DNA of 64,000 bases from Paralcaligenes ureilyticus (GTDB lineage Bacteria; Pseudomonadota; Gammaproteobacteria; Burkholderiales; Burkholderiaceae_B): the NCBI RefSeq assembly GCF_004346225.1, contig NZ_SMAJ01000006.1, forward strand, positions 62,001 through 126,000, given 5' to 3'. Shown in pieces: positions 43,346 to 52,057 of this stretch; the first letter of the stretch is position 1, and each line of letters opens with the position of its first letter. A program made the position numbers and the translations under genes. A model generated the notes under the pieces. The model had not been told where the DNA came from and did no database searches. It saw only the letters and a list, made by a program, of their open reading frames with translations.

Positions 43346-45787
43346 TTAATTTCGAACAGGCTTGCCTGTTTTCAATATACCGGCGATCCGCTCCTGGGTT
43401 TTCGGATTGCCGAGCAGGCCCAGGAATGCTTCGCGCTCAAGCGCCAGCATCCACGCCTCATCGACCATCGACCCGGGGTCAACGTCGCCGCCGCATATCA
43501 CATGCGCCACTTTCTCGGCCACCACGAAGTCGTAATCGGAAATAAACCCGCCTACTTTCATATTGAGCAGCTGGGCCTTCAAGGTAGCGGCGCCATCGCG
43601 CCCCGCCACAGGAAAGGTTTGCGCCATGGGGGGGCGCCAGCCCGACTCGGCCAGAGCCCACGCTTCGCGCACCGCCACATACAATAGTTCGTAGCGATTC
43701 ATGACCACCGTATCGGAAGGCAGCAAATAACCTATGTGGCGCGCATCGAGCGCCGATTTCGACACCTGCGCGCTGGCCACGGCCAGGGCGAATTTCTTAA
43801 GATAGGCCAACAGGGGCGCATCGGGCGCCCCTTCAGCCTGCAACTGCGCGGCACGGCGCGCGCAATACGACATGCCGCCGGCGCCGGGAATCACGCCTAT
43901 GCCGACCTCGACCAGACCGATATAGGTTTCGAAATGCGCGACCCGCTTGGCGCAGTGCACAGAAAGCTCGCACCCGCCGCCCAGCGCCATGCCCGCCAAG
44001 GCCGCCACTACCGGCACCTGGGCATAGCGCAGACGCAAAACCATTTCCTGCATCTCGCGCTCTATGGGCTCGACGGCCGCCACGCCGCCCGCCGCAAAAG
44101 CGGGCATCATGGCTTTCAGGTCCGCCCCTGCGGAGAACGGTTCGCTGAGCTGGCCTATCACCAGGGCCTTGAATGACGCTTCGGCCAGATCGACCGCATG
44201 AGCAATGCCGCGCACCACGTCGGGACTGAGCGTATGCATTTTGGTTTTGAACGACAAGATCAACACATCTCGTGGATGCGGCGCGGGCAAAGTCCAGCAC
44301 TTGATGGCTTCGTTTTCGAAAACCACGGTTTCATGCAAGGTGCTGGGTTCCCCCACCTGACGCGGGGCGCCGATCTGCCGTTGATACACCGGCAATGCGC
44401 TACGCGGTTCGAACTTCTGCGTACGGGGATTCCATGAGCCGGCGGCCGTCTGCACACCCTGCGCCTCCCATACCGGGCCGCTGCCCACCCAGGCGGGCAA
44501 AGGTGTGCTGGACAGGGCCTTCCCGGCCTTGATGTCGTCGGCTATCCAGCCGGCCACTTGCTGCCAGCCGGCAGCCTGCCAGATTTCGAAGGGCCCCAAT
44601 GCATGGCCAAACCCCCAGGCCATGGCCTGGTCCACTTGCCGCGCCGTATCGGCAATATCGGCCAAGTGGACCGCGCTGTAATGAAAGCCGTCGCGCAGCA
44701 CGGCCCACACAAACTGAGCCTGCGGGTGCGCGGACTCGCGCAACGCCTTTAACCGCTTGGCAGCATCGTGTTCGGCCAATATAGCGGCAACACCCTCGTC
44801 GATTTTGGCGTCGGCCGGAATATATTCCTGAGTGGCGGGGTCGATCCGCAAAATGGCTTTGCCTTGCTTGCGATAGAAACCCGCACCCGTCTTTTGCCCC
44901 AAAGCGCCCTTTTCGATCAAGGCCGCCACCACCGGCGGCACCTTGAAATGAGCATGGAACGGATCGTCCGTTAACTGATCCTGCATGGTGCGCACCACAT
45001 GCGCCAGCGTATCCAGGCCGACGACATCGGCCGTACGAAACGTGCCCGACTTGGCGCGCCCCAAACGCGTACCAGTGAGCTCATCGACCAACTCGTACGG
45101 CAAGCCGAACCTGTCGGCCTGCGCAAACACCGACAAAATACCGAATACGCCTATGCGATTGCCCACAAAGTTGGGAGTATCCCGGGCGCGCACCACGCCT
45201 TTGCCCAATTGCGCCACCAGAAAGGTCTCCAACTGGTCCAGCAACACGGAGTCGGTGTCGGCGGTGGGAATCAGCTCGACCAGGTTCATGTAGCGCGGCG
45301 GATTGAAAAAATGCACCCCGCAAAAGCGATGACGAAGCGGCTCGGGCAAGGCTTGCGACAAGGAGGTAATCGACAGGCCCGACGTATTGCTCGCGATAAT
45401 GGCGCCCGGCTTGATGGCCGGCGCCAATCGATGATAGAGCTCGCGCTTCCAGTCCAGGCGTTCGGCAATGGCCTCGATGACGATATCGCACTGAGTCAGG
45501 AGGCCCAGGTCGTCCGCATAATTGGCCGCGGTGATCAGATCACCCAGTTCGGGCGTACCCAGCGGCGCCGGGCTCAGCTTCTTCAACTGTGCGATCGCCT
45601 TTTTGGCAATGGCGCTTTTATCACCGTCTTTGGCCGACAAATCGAACAGCACCACCGGCACGCCAGCATTGACGCAATGGGCGGCGATCTGTGCCCCCAT
45701 GACCCCTGCGCCGCACACGGCCACTTTGCGTATATAGAAATTCGATCCAGGGAGGGCAGCCTCGACGGCTGATAAACGTGCAGACAT
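43346..45787 (-). CDS. 3-hydroxyacyl-CoA dehydrogenase/enoyl-CoA hydratase (FadN type)
   Basis: An 813-residue beta-oxidation protein. The N-terminal NAD domain has VAVCGAGVMGAQIAAH at about 23-38, with the dehydrogenase domains ending near residue 400; the crotonase domain with GQLSEPFSAGADLKAM and AALAGMALGGGCEL is C-terminal. This order is opposite to FadB/FadJ and matches FadN (YusL). A linker of about 100 residues joins the parts. Followed by the thiolase gene; an acyl-CoA dehydrogenase is not in the window. Confidence 0.9.
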   Translation of the reverse strand: MSARLSAVEAALPGSNFYIRKVAVCGAGVMGAQIAAHCVNAGVPVVLFDLSAKDGDKSAIAKKAIAQLKKLSPAPLGTPELGDLITAANYADDLGLLTQCDIVIEAIAERLDWKRELYHRLAPAIKPGAIIASNTSGLSITSLSQALPEPLRHRFCGVHFFNPPRYMNLVELIPTADTDSVLLDQLETFLVAQLGKGVVRARDTPNFVGNRIGVFGILSVFAQADRFGLPYELVDELTGTRLGRAKSGTFRTADVVGLDTLAHVVRTMQDQLTDDPFHAHFKVPPVVAALIEKGALGQKTGAGFYRKQGKAILRIDPATQEYIPADAKIDEGVAAILAEHDAAKRLKALRESAHPQAQFVWAVLRDGFHYSAVHLADIADTARQVDQAMAWGFGHALGPFEIWQAAGWQQVAGWIADDIKAGKALSSTPLPAWVGSGPVWEAQGVQTAAGSWNPRTQKFEPRSALPVYQRQIGAPRQVGEPSTLHETVVFENEAIKCWTLPAPHPRDVLILSFKTKMHTLSPDVVRGIAHAVDLAEASFKALVIGQLSEPFSAGADLKAMMPAFAAGGVAAVEPIEREMQEMVLRLRYAQVPVVAALAGMALGGGCELSVHCAKRVAHFETYIGLVEVGIGVIPGAGGMSYCARRAAQLQAEGAPDAPLLAYLKKFALAVASAQVSKSALDARHIGYLLPSDTVVMNRYELLYVAVREAWALAESGWRPPMAQTFPVAGRDGAATLKAQLLNMKVGGFISDYDFVVAEKVAHVICGGDVDPGSMVDEAWMLALEREAFLGLLGNPKTQERIAGILKTGKPVRN

Positions 45788-46011
45788 GGATAGCCTCCAG
45801 GAAACGGAGGGACCATGAGGATAAAGGTCCCTGTCACAAAAATGATCGCCTGCCCCAGTGTATTACGTGCGGCGTCCGAAAGGAATTATGCACCGATCAA
45901 GGCGGGCTCTTGTGTGCATCGTGATGAAGACAGCTTTATCCGGCGTACTTGCCACAATTGGATTCGCACGCTTATTCACATAAGGTATTCACTCCTCATG
46001 ATTTTAAAAAT

Positions 46012-46449
46012 ATGGCACTGAGTGATATACTTTTGTCTACTTATACCGATCCCCCAACACGCGTTTTCAAAACGGCCTGGTTTAGGCGCGCTGCAAATAA
46101 AATCGAGATTTCAGATGTCACGCTATGCCGAAGGATCAGACAGGCTCAGCGCATCAGCATCGGTAATTTGGGTGGTGGCGTAGTTAAAATTCGGTTGAAG
46201 AATAATCTTTACCGATCAATAGTCCTTACTGATTATGGACATTTGTGGATCTACGTCCATTTATACGCCAAACAGGACAGCGCTAATATCAAAGCATCCG
46301 AACTATCCGATTTCCGAAAGCTGGCTATTTTGTACCAACGGTCAAGCGCAACCAACATTAACATTGCCGTATCTAACGGCGATCTATTCGAGATATGTCA
46401 TGATGAGGAAGCCAATATTCAAAAGCAAGGCGTTGGAAGCGATTCATAG
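46012..46449 (+). CDS. RelE/HigB-type toxin (type II toxin-antitoxin)
   Basis: A 145-residue protein. FKTAWFRRAANKIEISD and NLGGGVVKIRL...RSIVLTDYGHLWIYVHLYAKQD match the RelE family PF06296 (HigB-like mRNA interferases). It is longer than the usual 100-110 residues because a 30-residue tail overlaps the antitoxin gene by 50 bp, and it lacks the GKSGG turn. The region is AT-richer than its neighbours, hinting at transfer. ATG at 46012 starts the family-like part; earlier in-frame starts are unlikely. Confidence 0.78.
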   Translation: MALSDILLSTYTDPPTRVFKTAWFRRAANKIEISDVTLCRRIRQAQRISIGNLGGGVVKIRLKNNLYRSIVLTDYGHLWIYVHLYAKQDSANIKASELSDFRKLAILYQRSSATNINIAVSNGDLFEICHDEEANIQKQGVGSDS

Positions 46450-46723
46450 CGCAGCCAACGGGCTGTATCACGCAAACGCAATCAGCAAAGCAACTATGCG
46501 TGAGTTCGACGAGTCCTGTCTTGTCATTCCTACTGTGATGGCTCCAGATCAGATTAAACATATTCGGGAAGCAAACCATGTCAGCCAACCCGTTTTCGCG
46601 CGCTATCTAAATACCAGCGAATCGACCATAAAGAAATGGGAAACAGGCGCCAAACAACCTAGCGGAATGGCATTGAAACTGCTCAGTATCGTGCAGAAGC
46701 ATGGCCTTGCTCCCCTGAGCTGA
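46400..46723 (+). CDS. HigA/NadS-type antitoxin, Xre HTH
   Basis: A 107-residue protein with a C-terminal HTH_3 domain (IREANHVSQPVFARYLNTSESTIKKWETGAKQPSG) that binds DNA and a variable N-terminus that should neutralise the toxin. It starts with ATGATG at 46400, inside the toxin gene; toxin-first order is typical of HigBA. The complex probably represses its own promoter in 45788-46011. Confidence 0.85.
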   Translation: MMRKPIFKSKALEAIHSAANGLYHANAISKATMREFDESCLVIPTVMAPDQIKHIREANHVSQPVFARYLNTSESTIKKWETGAKQPSGMALKLLSIVQKHGLAPLS

Positions 46724-46755
46724 TCGTCAAATTCCCGCTCGATGCATTGCAAGCC

Positions 46756-47586
46756 TTACGCGCAGGCCAGGTTCTCGGCATTTTTCCGCTGCACCGCTTC
46801 AGGGATGGGAATAACCGTTTGCCTGGCCGCAAGCCCATTTTCAAACATGATCAGCTGGCCGGCATCCAGGCGGGTCCAGGTTTCATTATCGGTAAGAGGC
46901 TTGGTGGCTATCACCGCTACGCAATCGCCCTGGCGGTTGGTCTGCGAAAAATCGACCGTCATGTCGGCATCGAGCAAATGCGCCTTGTTAAACGGCCATT
47001 TGCGAACAATGTAATGCAAATTGGTCGAACAATGCGCGAATAGCACGCGGCCATTGGAAATCAGAAAATTGAACACCCCGTAGTGGGTGAGTTCGCGGGT
47101 CAGCGATTCAACTGCGTCGAACAGTTGGGCGTTCGAAGGCGCTTCGTAACCGAACCGACGCCGTAAACCCTGCAAAATCTGACAGAACGCGGCTTCGCTA
47201 TCGGTCCCACCTACCGGCCGGTATTGGCCGTCCAGCGTGGGCGAATAGTCCTTCAGGTCGCCATTATGGGCAAAAATCCAGTGTCGGCCCCATAACTCAC
47301 GCATGAAAGGATGGCAGTTCTCCAGTTCGATGGAACCCTGCGTTGCCTTGCGTATATGCGCAATCACATTCTTGGACTTGATGGGATAACGTTTGATGAG
47401 TTCGGCCACGGGCGACCGGCACGACGGCGCATTATCGATAAACAGGCGGCAGGCTTTGTTCTCGAAGAAAGCTACGCCAAAACCATCGGCATGATGATCA
47501 GTTTGCCCCCCGCGCGCCGCAAAACCCGTAAAGGAAAAGGTGATATCGGTGGGAGTGGCACAACTCATGCCCAACAACTGACACAT
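46756..47586 (-). CDS. Class II glutamine amidotransferase domain protein (YafJ-like)
   Basis: A 276-residue Ntn-type glutamine amidotransferase with catalytic Cys2 right after Met1 (MCQLLGM), GGQTDHHADGFGVAFF, and HIRKATQG and NCHPFMRELWGRHWIFAHNGDL segments. There is no synthase domain, as in YafJ/EgtC-like proteins. Its partner is unknown. Convergent with the antitoxin gene, 32 bp apart. Confidence 0.88.
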   Translation of the reverse strand: MCQLLGMSCATPTDITFSFTGFAARGGQTDHHADGFGVAFFENKACRLFIDNAPSCRSPVAELIKRYPIKSKNVIAHIRKATQGSIELENCHPFMRELWGRHWIFAHNGDLKDYSPTLDGQYRPVGGTDSEAAFCQILQGLRRRFGYEAPSNAQLFDAVESLTRELTHYGVFNFLISNGRVLFAHCSTNLHYIVRKWPFNKAHLLDADMTVDFSQTNRQGDCVAVIATKPLTDNETWTRLDAGQLIMFENGLAARQTVIPIPEAVQRKNAENLACA

Positions 47587-47824
47587 AGTGTTTGGTCTTT
47601 AACGCAAAACAACGCGTCATTAAGGGCGTAAGCACCAAGCACTACGCGATGCGCTGATTAGCCACAATTTTAGTACGGGAATATTCAAATCACATAAAAC
47701 GCTGATCAATCAATTAGTTATTAGCTATTCCGATGTATTTTCGCAACGTCATGCCAGTCGGGACAGGCCATTAATGCCACACGTATCCGGCACTCTGCAA
47801 GAAGGGTATATACAGAAAGACGAT

Positions 47825-47852
47825 GGCAGCCACAAAGGGGGCGCTCCTCTAC
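47825..47852 (-). repeat. Degenerate REP element at LysR end
   Basis: Minus-strand GTAG (47852-47849) followed by a decayed hairpin (GGCAGCC left, GGGGGCGCTCC right). TAG of this GTAG is the LysR stop codon. The rest of 47587-47824 holds no feature I can support. Confidence 0.55.
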
Positions 47853-48721
47853 ACCAGCGCAAACCATTTCGTCAGATTGAATTTGCTGCGTGCGGACCAG
47901 ATGGCAAGCAGATCAAAACTGGGTAAACCATCGCCGTCGGAAATGGGGCAAAAGGTGACGCCCGGAAAATCGATGGTTTGAATCCAGTTTGGCAATAAAC
48001 CGATTCCGCAACCGCCTGCAACGCAGGCCAGTACCGTCATGGTGCGATTGGCATGCTGATTGATTTTGACCTCGTAGCCGGCTTGGCGAAGGGCCTGTGT
48101 TATCCCCGCGTATAGATGCGGCAACTGATCCTTGGGATACAAGACCAAACCCTGCTCGGCCACTTGCTGCAAGGAAATTTTCTTTTTTAGCTTCAAGGCC
48201 AGTCCACTGGGTACGGCCGCAATCAATTTGTCTCTGCGCAACACACGCTCATTCATGAGGCCGCTGACAGCGACAGGCGAGTGCATCAGACCCACATCGA
48301 GCGCTCCTTCCCCCAAGGCCGACACCTGCTCTTCGTTACTCATTTCCTTCAACACCAACTGCAGGCCGGGAGCATATTGACGAATAATCGCGATCACCTT
48401 GGGCAATACCTCAAACAAGGCGGAGGAGACCAGACCGATACGCAATGTGCCCGACAGCCCGGTTTGGGCCTGTTGAGCCTTGTGGGCGGCTTCATCCAGC
48501 AAGTACAAGCCGTTGCGGATATCTTGCGCCATGACCAGAGCGGCCGCAGTGGGCTTGGCGCCTCGCCTGGATCGCTCGAAAAGCACGGTGCCCAGGCTCT
48601 TTTCCATTCTTGAAATCGACTGGCTCAGCGCCGGCTGTGCAATATCCAGTTTGTGGGCTGCCCGGCCAATGGCACCTTCGTCCAGGATCGCAAGAAAACC
48701 GCGCAATTGGCTAATTTCCAT
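47849..48721 (-). CDS. LysR-family regulator
   Basis: A 290-residue LysR regulator: HTH at about 1-60 (AIGRAAHKLDIAQPALSQSISRMEKSLG) and a periplasmic-fold effector domain. Divergent from the amidohydrolase gene with a 52-bp, AT-rich gap that should hold its operator. It likely controls the amidohydrolase and Bug receptor. Stop codon from a REP remnant. Confidence 0.9.
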   Translation of the reverse strand: MEISQLRGFLAILDEGAIGRAAHKLDIAQPALSQSISRMEKSLGTVLFERSRRGAKPTAAALVMAQDIRNGLYLLDEAAHKAQQAQTGLSGTLRIGLVSSALFEVLPKVIAIIRQYAPGLQLVLKEMSNEEQVSALGEGALDVGLMHSPVAVSGLMNERVLRRDKLIAAVPSGLALKLKKKISLQQVAEQGLVLYPKDQLPHLYAGITQALRQAGYEVKINQHANRTMTVLACVAGGCGIGLLPNWIQTIDFPGVTFCPISDGDGLPSFDLLAIWSARSKFNLTKWFALV

Positions 48722-48773
48722 ATCTTATAAATATGAATAAATATTGATTAAATAATAGATGATTATGGCCTGA

Positions 48774-49649
48774 ATGCCTAGAATTACCCCTATTCTCAGC
48801 CACTCAGACTTGCTCATGAGCGCCAGATCCCTCCCAGGAAATATGCCGCCAGGCGCGATCGACGCACATGCCCATGTATTCGATCGCGATCTGCCCATGA
48901 TTGCGCAGCGCCGTTACACGCCCGACTATCCGGCACCACTGGGACGCTATCTGTCTTTACTGCACGATCATGGCCTGGCAGGCGGCGTTCTGGTGCAGCC
49001 CAGCTTCCTCGGCTACGACAATCGCCATTTGCTGCGGTGCTTGCGCCAGGCCAAGGGACTGTGCAAAGGAGTCGTAGCGCTCGACCCCGCGACGCCCAAG
49101 GCCATTCTGCACGAAATGGCTCATGCAGGAGTCGTCGGCGCCCGCATGAATTTATTCGGCCAGGACTTGCCCGGATTCCAAAACGAGACCTGGCGCCGGT
49201 TTCTGTCCGAAGCCCGGCAACTGGACTGGCATATCGAAGTGCATTGTCCGGTCACTCAACTTCCAGACGTACTGCCGCCATTGCTGGCCTTCGATTGCAA
49301 AATCGTCATTGATCATTTTGGCCGCCCGGATTATGAATCGGGCATCGATCTGTCAACACTCGATTACCTGTGCGGCCTTGCGCAAACCCAGCGTGTATGG
49401 GTGAAATTATCAGCGGCTTACCGCGTCTGGTCCGAGAAAACCATCGCTCAGTCCAGCCTCGTCGCCCACCGTCTGCTACAGGCTTTTTCGGCGCGGCGTT
49501 TGGTCTGGGGCAGCGACTGGCCTCATACCGAACATGAAGCAAGCGCCGGATTTGATCGCGCATTGCAACACCTGGCCGACTGGATTCCACAAGAAGAAGA
49601 TCGGTTCGCCATTCTGGTGGACACCCCTCGCCTGTTATTTCAATTTTAA
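48774..49649 (+). CDS. Amidohydrolase-2 family protein (PDC lactonase-like)
   Basis: A 291-residue TIM-barrel hydrolase of the amidohydrolase superfamily. GAIDAHAHVFD supplies the metal HxH, VIDHFGRPD and GSDWPHTEH the other conserved sites. This set is typical of 2-pyrone-4,6-dicarboxylate lactonase-like enzymes. The start is uncertain: 48774, 48816 and 48843 are all in frame, the last after AGGA. Followed by a Bug receptor gene 11 bp later, so a dicarboxylate or lactone is a plausible substrate. Confidence 0.8.
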   Translation: MPRITPILSHSDLLMSARSLPGNMPPGAIDAHAHVFDRDLPMIAQRRYTPDYPAPLGRYLSLLHDHGLAGGVLVQPSFLGYDNRHLLRCLRQAKGLCKGVVALDPATPKAILHEMAHAGVVGARMNLFGQDLPGFQNETWRRFLSEARQLDWHIEVHCPVTQLPDVLPPLLAFDCKIVIDHFGRPDYESGIDLSTLDYLCGLAQTQRVWVKLSAAYRVWSEKTIAQSSLVAHRLLQAFSARRLVWGSDWPHTEHEASAGFDRALQHLADWIPQEEDRFAILVDTPRLLFQF

Positions 49650-49660
49650 GGAGACTCATC

Positions 49661-50644
49661 ATGCTTTTTTGTTCCATCGCATTGAAGAAGACTATCCGTT
49701 ATTTACTGGGCGCCTGCGCCGCCGGCGCGGCTACCCTGGCGTTTGCCGCGTATCCCGACAAACCCATTACATTGATCGTGACCTATCCACCCGGCGGCAC
49801 CGTAGATGTCGTGGGCCGACTGATTGCACCCGAACTGGGCAAGAAGCTGGGGCAGACGGTAGTGATAGAAAACAAAGGCGGCGCGGGTGGCATGATAGGC
49901 GAAGGATTCGTCTCACGTAGTACTGCCGACGGCTACACCTTGATGCTGGATGCCTCCAATTTCGCGCAGAATCCGGCGCTGCGATCCAAAATGAGCTTTG
50001 ACGTGCAAAAGGACTTTGAGCCCGTATCCCTATTGCTCAAAGTGCCCAACGTGTTGGTCGTGAACCCCAAAAGCCAGATTAAATCCGTCGCCGACCTGAT
50101 CAAACTGGGTAAGGATCGCCAACATCCCACCTACTTTGCATCGGCCGGCCCGGGCTCGGCTCAACATCTTGCCGGCGAACTGTTCAATCTGATGGCCGGC
50201 ACGCACCTGGTGCACGTACCCTATAAGGGCGGCGGCCCAGCCATGTTGGATGTCATGGCCGGACAGGTGCCACTGATGTTTGCAAGCCTGGGATCGTCCT
50301 GGGCGCACATAAAAAGCGCCAAATTGCGAGCCGTGGCCGTAGGCGGCACAACGAGATCCAGCCTGATGCCCACTATTCCAACCATTGCCGAATCCGGCCT
50401 GCCGGGATTTTCGTCCTATGAGTGGAATGCCATTTTTGCACCGGCAGGAACACCCAAGCCCATCCTGAACAAGGTCTCAGCCGCGATTACCGAGGTATTG
50501 AAAGAACCCAAAGTGCGAACGCAACTCGAAGGGCTGGGCGCCGATGTCGTGGCGTCAAACCCCGAACAATTACGAGCGTTTGTGACTGAAGAAATTGCCA
50601 AATGGAAAAAGGTTGCCAAGGAAGCGCACTTGCAGCTGGATTGA
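49661..50644 (+). CDS. Bug-family tricarboxylate transport receptor (TctC-like)
   Basis: A 327-residue periplasmic receptor. Signal peptide about 1-29, then YPDKPITLIVTYPPGGTVDVVGR and VVIENKGGAGGMIGE, the two ligand-loop signatures. AAGGAG lies 7 bp before the ATG. Co-directional with the amidohydrolase and without TctA/TctB neighbours. Confidence 0.9.
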   Translation: MLFCSIALKKTIRYLLGACAAGAATLAFAAYPDKPITLIVTYPPGGTVDVVGRLIAPELGKKLGQTVVIENKGGAGGMIGEGFVSRSTADGYTLMLDASNFAQNPALRSKMSFDVQKDFEPVSLLLKVPNVLVVNPKSQIKSVADLIKLGKDRQHPTYFASAGPGSAQHLAGELFNLMAGTHLVHVPYKGGGPAMLDVMAGQVPLMFASLGSSWAHIKSAKLRAVAVGGTTRSSLMPTIPTIAESGLPGFSSYEWNAIFAPAGTPKPILNKVSAAITEVLKEPKVRTQLEGLGADVVASNPEQLRAFVTEEIAKWKKVAKEAHLQLD

Positions 50645-50659
50645 GGCGATGTGGGAAAT

Positions 50660-50791
50660 GGCACCCACAAGGGGTGCCGCTACATGAGCGAAGGAGTTCG
50701 TTTGACCGATAGCGCATCGGACGTCAAGGTTTTGTAGCGGCAGCCCTTGTGGCTGCCATATCGGCAATCCAAGCGACCCCTTGCGGCTGCC
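50660..50791. repeat. REP pair with an extra half element
   Basis: Inward-facing hairpins at 50660-50683 (GGCACCC/GGGTGCC, minus) and 50734-50757 (GTAG then GGCAGCC/GGCTGCC, plus), 50 bp apart, then a half copy at 50773-50791 (ACCCCTTGCGGCTGCC). Lies between the convergent Bug and clsB genes. Confidence 0.85.
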
Positions 50792-50804
50792 ATCCCCCGA
50801 CACT

Positions 50805-52052
50805 TCAATACAGCGACGATTTACCGGTCAATGCCACACCCACACGCAGCATGAAATACGAAACGGCGTCGATCCAGCGACCCAGGAAGCTGCGCTTTTG
50901 CAGGCCCGCCGACGTGACGCGCCGCGCGTCGTTATGCATGACCGCATCCAGTGCACCAACCAGGCGACTGGAGAAGTCGACGTCATCGACGAAGACGTTG
51001 GCCTCGCGCGCCAGCAGCAGGCTAAAGGGGTCGAGGTTGGACGAGCCGACCGTGGCAAGCGCGTCGATAGCGGCGACCTTGGCATGCAGGTAGCTCGCCT
51101 GGTATTCGTAGACCTCGATGCCATCGTCGAGTAGCTTGTCATACATGAACCGGCCGGCACGATATTGCATGGGATATTCGCTGCGCCCCTGCAATAGCAG
51201 GCAAACCCGAACGCCCCGCGCGGCGGCCTCCTCTAGCGACTGACGCAAACGCCGTCCAGGGAAGAAGTACGCGTTGGCGATGACAACGCGGTTTTTCGCG
51301 CTGCGGATGGCCTGCACATAGACATTTTCTATCGTCTGCCGATAGCGAACGTTGTCGCGCAGCACCAGTGTGGCGAGCAATCCCGAGTCGATGCCCGACG
51401 ATGGCTCTGTATGGCGCTCACGACGCCATTTGCGCCAATCGGCCAGGCGCCGCGCAAAACCCTCCCAATCGTCACGACGGCGCCAGCCCATGCGCAGCCA
51501 CAACTGGCTTTGCGCAGAAACGATATCGGCCACCAACGGGCCTTGCACACGCACCGTGAAGTCAAAGCGCGGTCGAGGCGGCAAGCCGTCATCGGGCACA
51601 TCCTCGAAATCATCCAGAATATTAATGCCACCCACAAAGGCAATACGGCCGTCCGTCACGGCCACCTTGCGGTGCAGGCGCCGCAAACGTCTGGGATTAG
51701 GCAAGAGTCTCGCCCAACCCTTGGGTTCGGGGCGATATATCCGGTGCTGCACGCCCATCGCGGCAAACCGTTCGGCCAGCGTCTGCGCATGCAACAGGCT
51801 GCCATATCCGTCAATCACCACACGTACCTTGACGCCGCGCGCGCAGGCCTGCTGCAGATGATCAAGCAAGCGAAGCCCTGTGCGATCCAGATTGAAGATA
51901 TAGGTTTCCAGGTGAATCGACGTTTGCGCCGCGTCGATTGCCTGGAACAAAGCCGGAAAAAACTGCTCGCCGTTTTGCAGCAGATCAAGCTGATTGCCCT
52001 TGCGCCAGCGCAAATGTAAATCCTTGTGCGACGCAGACCGCAGGACCGGCAT
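50805..52052 (-). CDS. Phospholipase D/cardiolipin synthase B family protein
   Basis: A 415-residue PLD-superfamily enzyme with two HKD motifs: LHRKVAVTDGRIAFVGG and YLHAKVAAIDALATVGSSN. It resembles ClsB, which joins phosphatidylglycerol molecules, and ends with a hydrophobic stretch (YFMLRVGVAL). The start follows an EEP-family gene by 5 bp, a pairing common to ClsB. Confidence 0.88.
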   Translation of the reverse strand: MPVLRSASHKDLHLRWRKGNQLDLLQNGEQFFPALFQAIDAAQTSIHLETYIFNLDRTGLRLLDHLQQACARGVKVRVVIDGYGSLLHAQTLAERFAAMGVQHRIYRPEPKGWARLLPNPRRLRRLHRKVAVTDGRIAFVGGINILDDFEDVPDDGLPPRPRFDFTVRVQGPLVADIVSAQSQLWLRMGWRRRDDWEGFARRLADWRKWRRERHTEPSSGIDSGLLATLVLRDNVRYRQTIENVYVQAIRSAKNRVVIANAYFFPGRRLRQSLEEAAARGVRVCLLLQGRSEYPMQYRAGRFMYDKLLDDGIEVYEYQASYLHAKVAAIDALATVGSSNLDPFSLLLAREANVFVDDVDFSSRLVGALDAVMHNDARRVTSAGLQKRSFLGRWIDAVSYFMLRVGVALTGKSSLY

Positions 52053-52057
52053 GAGGA

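Noticed and set aside
45788-46011. A promoter for the toxin-antitoxin pair
   Set aside because: Boxes such as TTGCCA and TATTCA can be picked out, but spacing and fit are no better than chance in this AT-rich stretch.
3283-50757. Repeats at many sites could be read as a CRISPR array
   Set aside because: They are scattered over 60 kb, differ in stem sequence and lack regular spacers; GTAG hairpins in inverted pairs fit REP/BIME elements.
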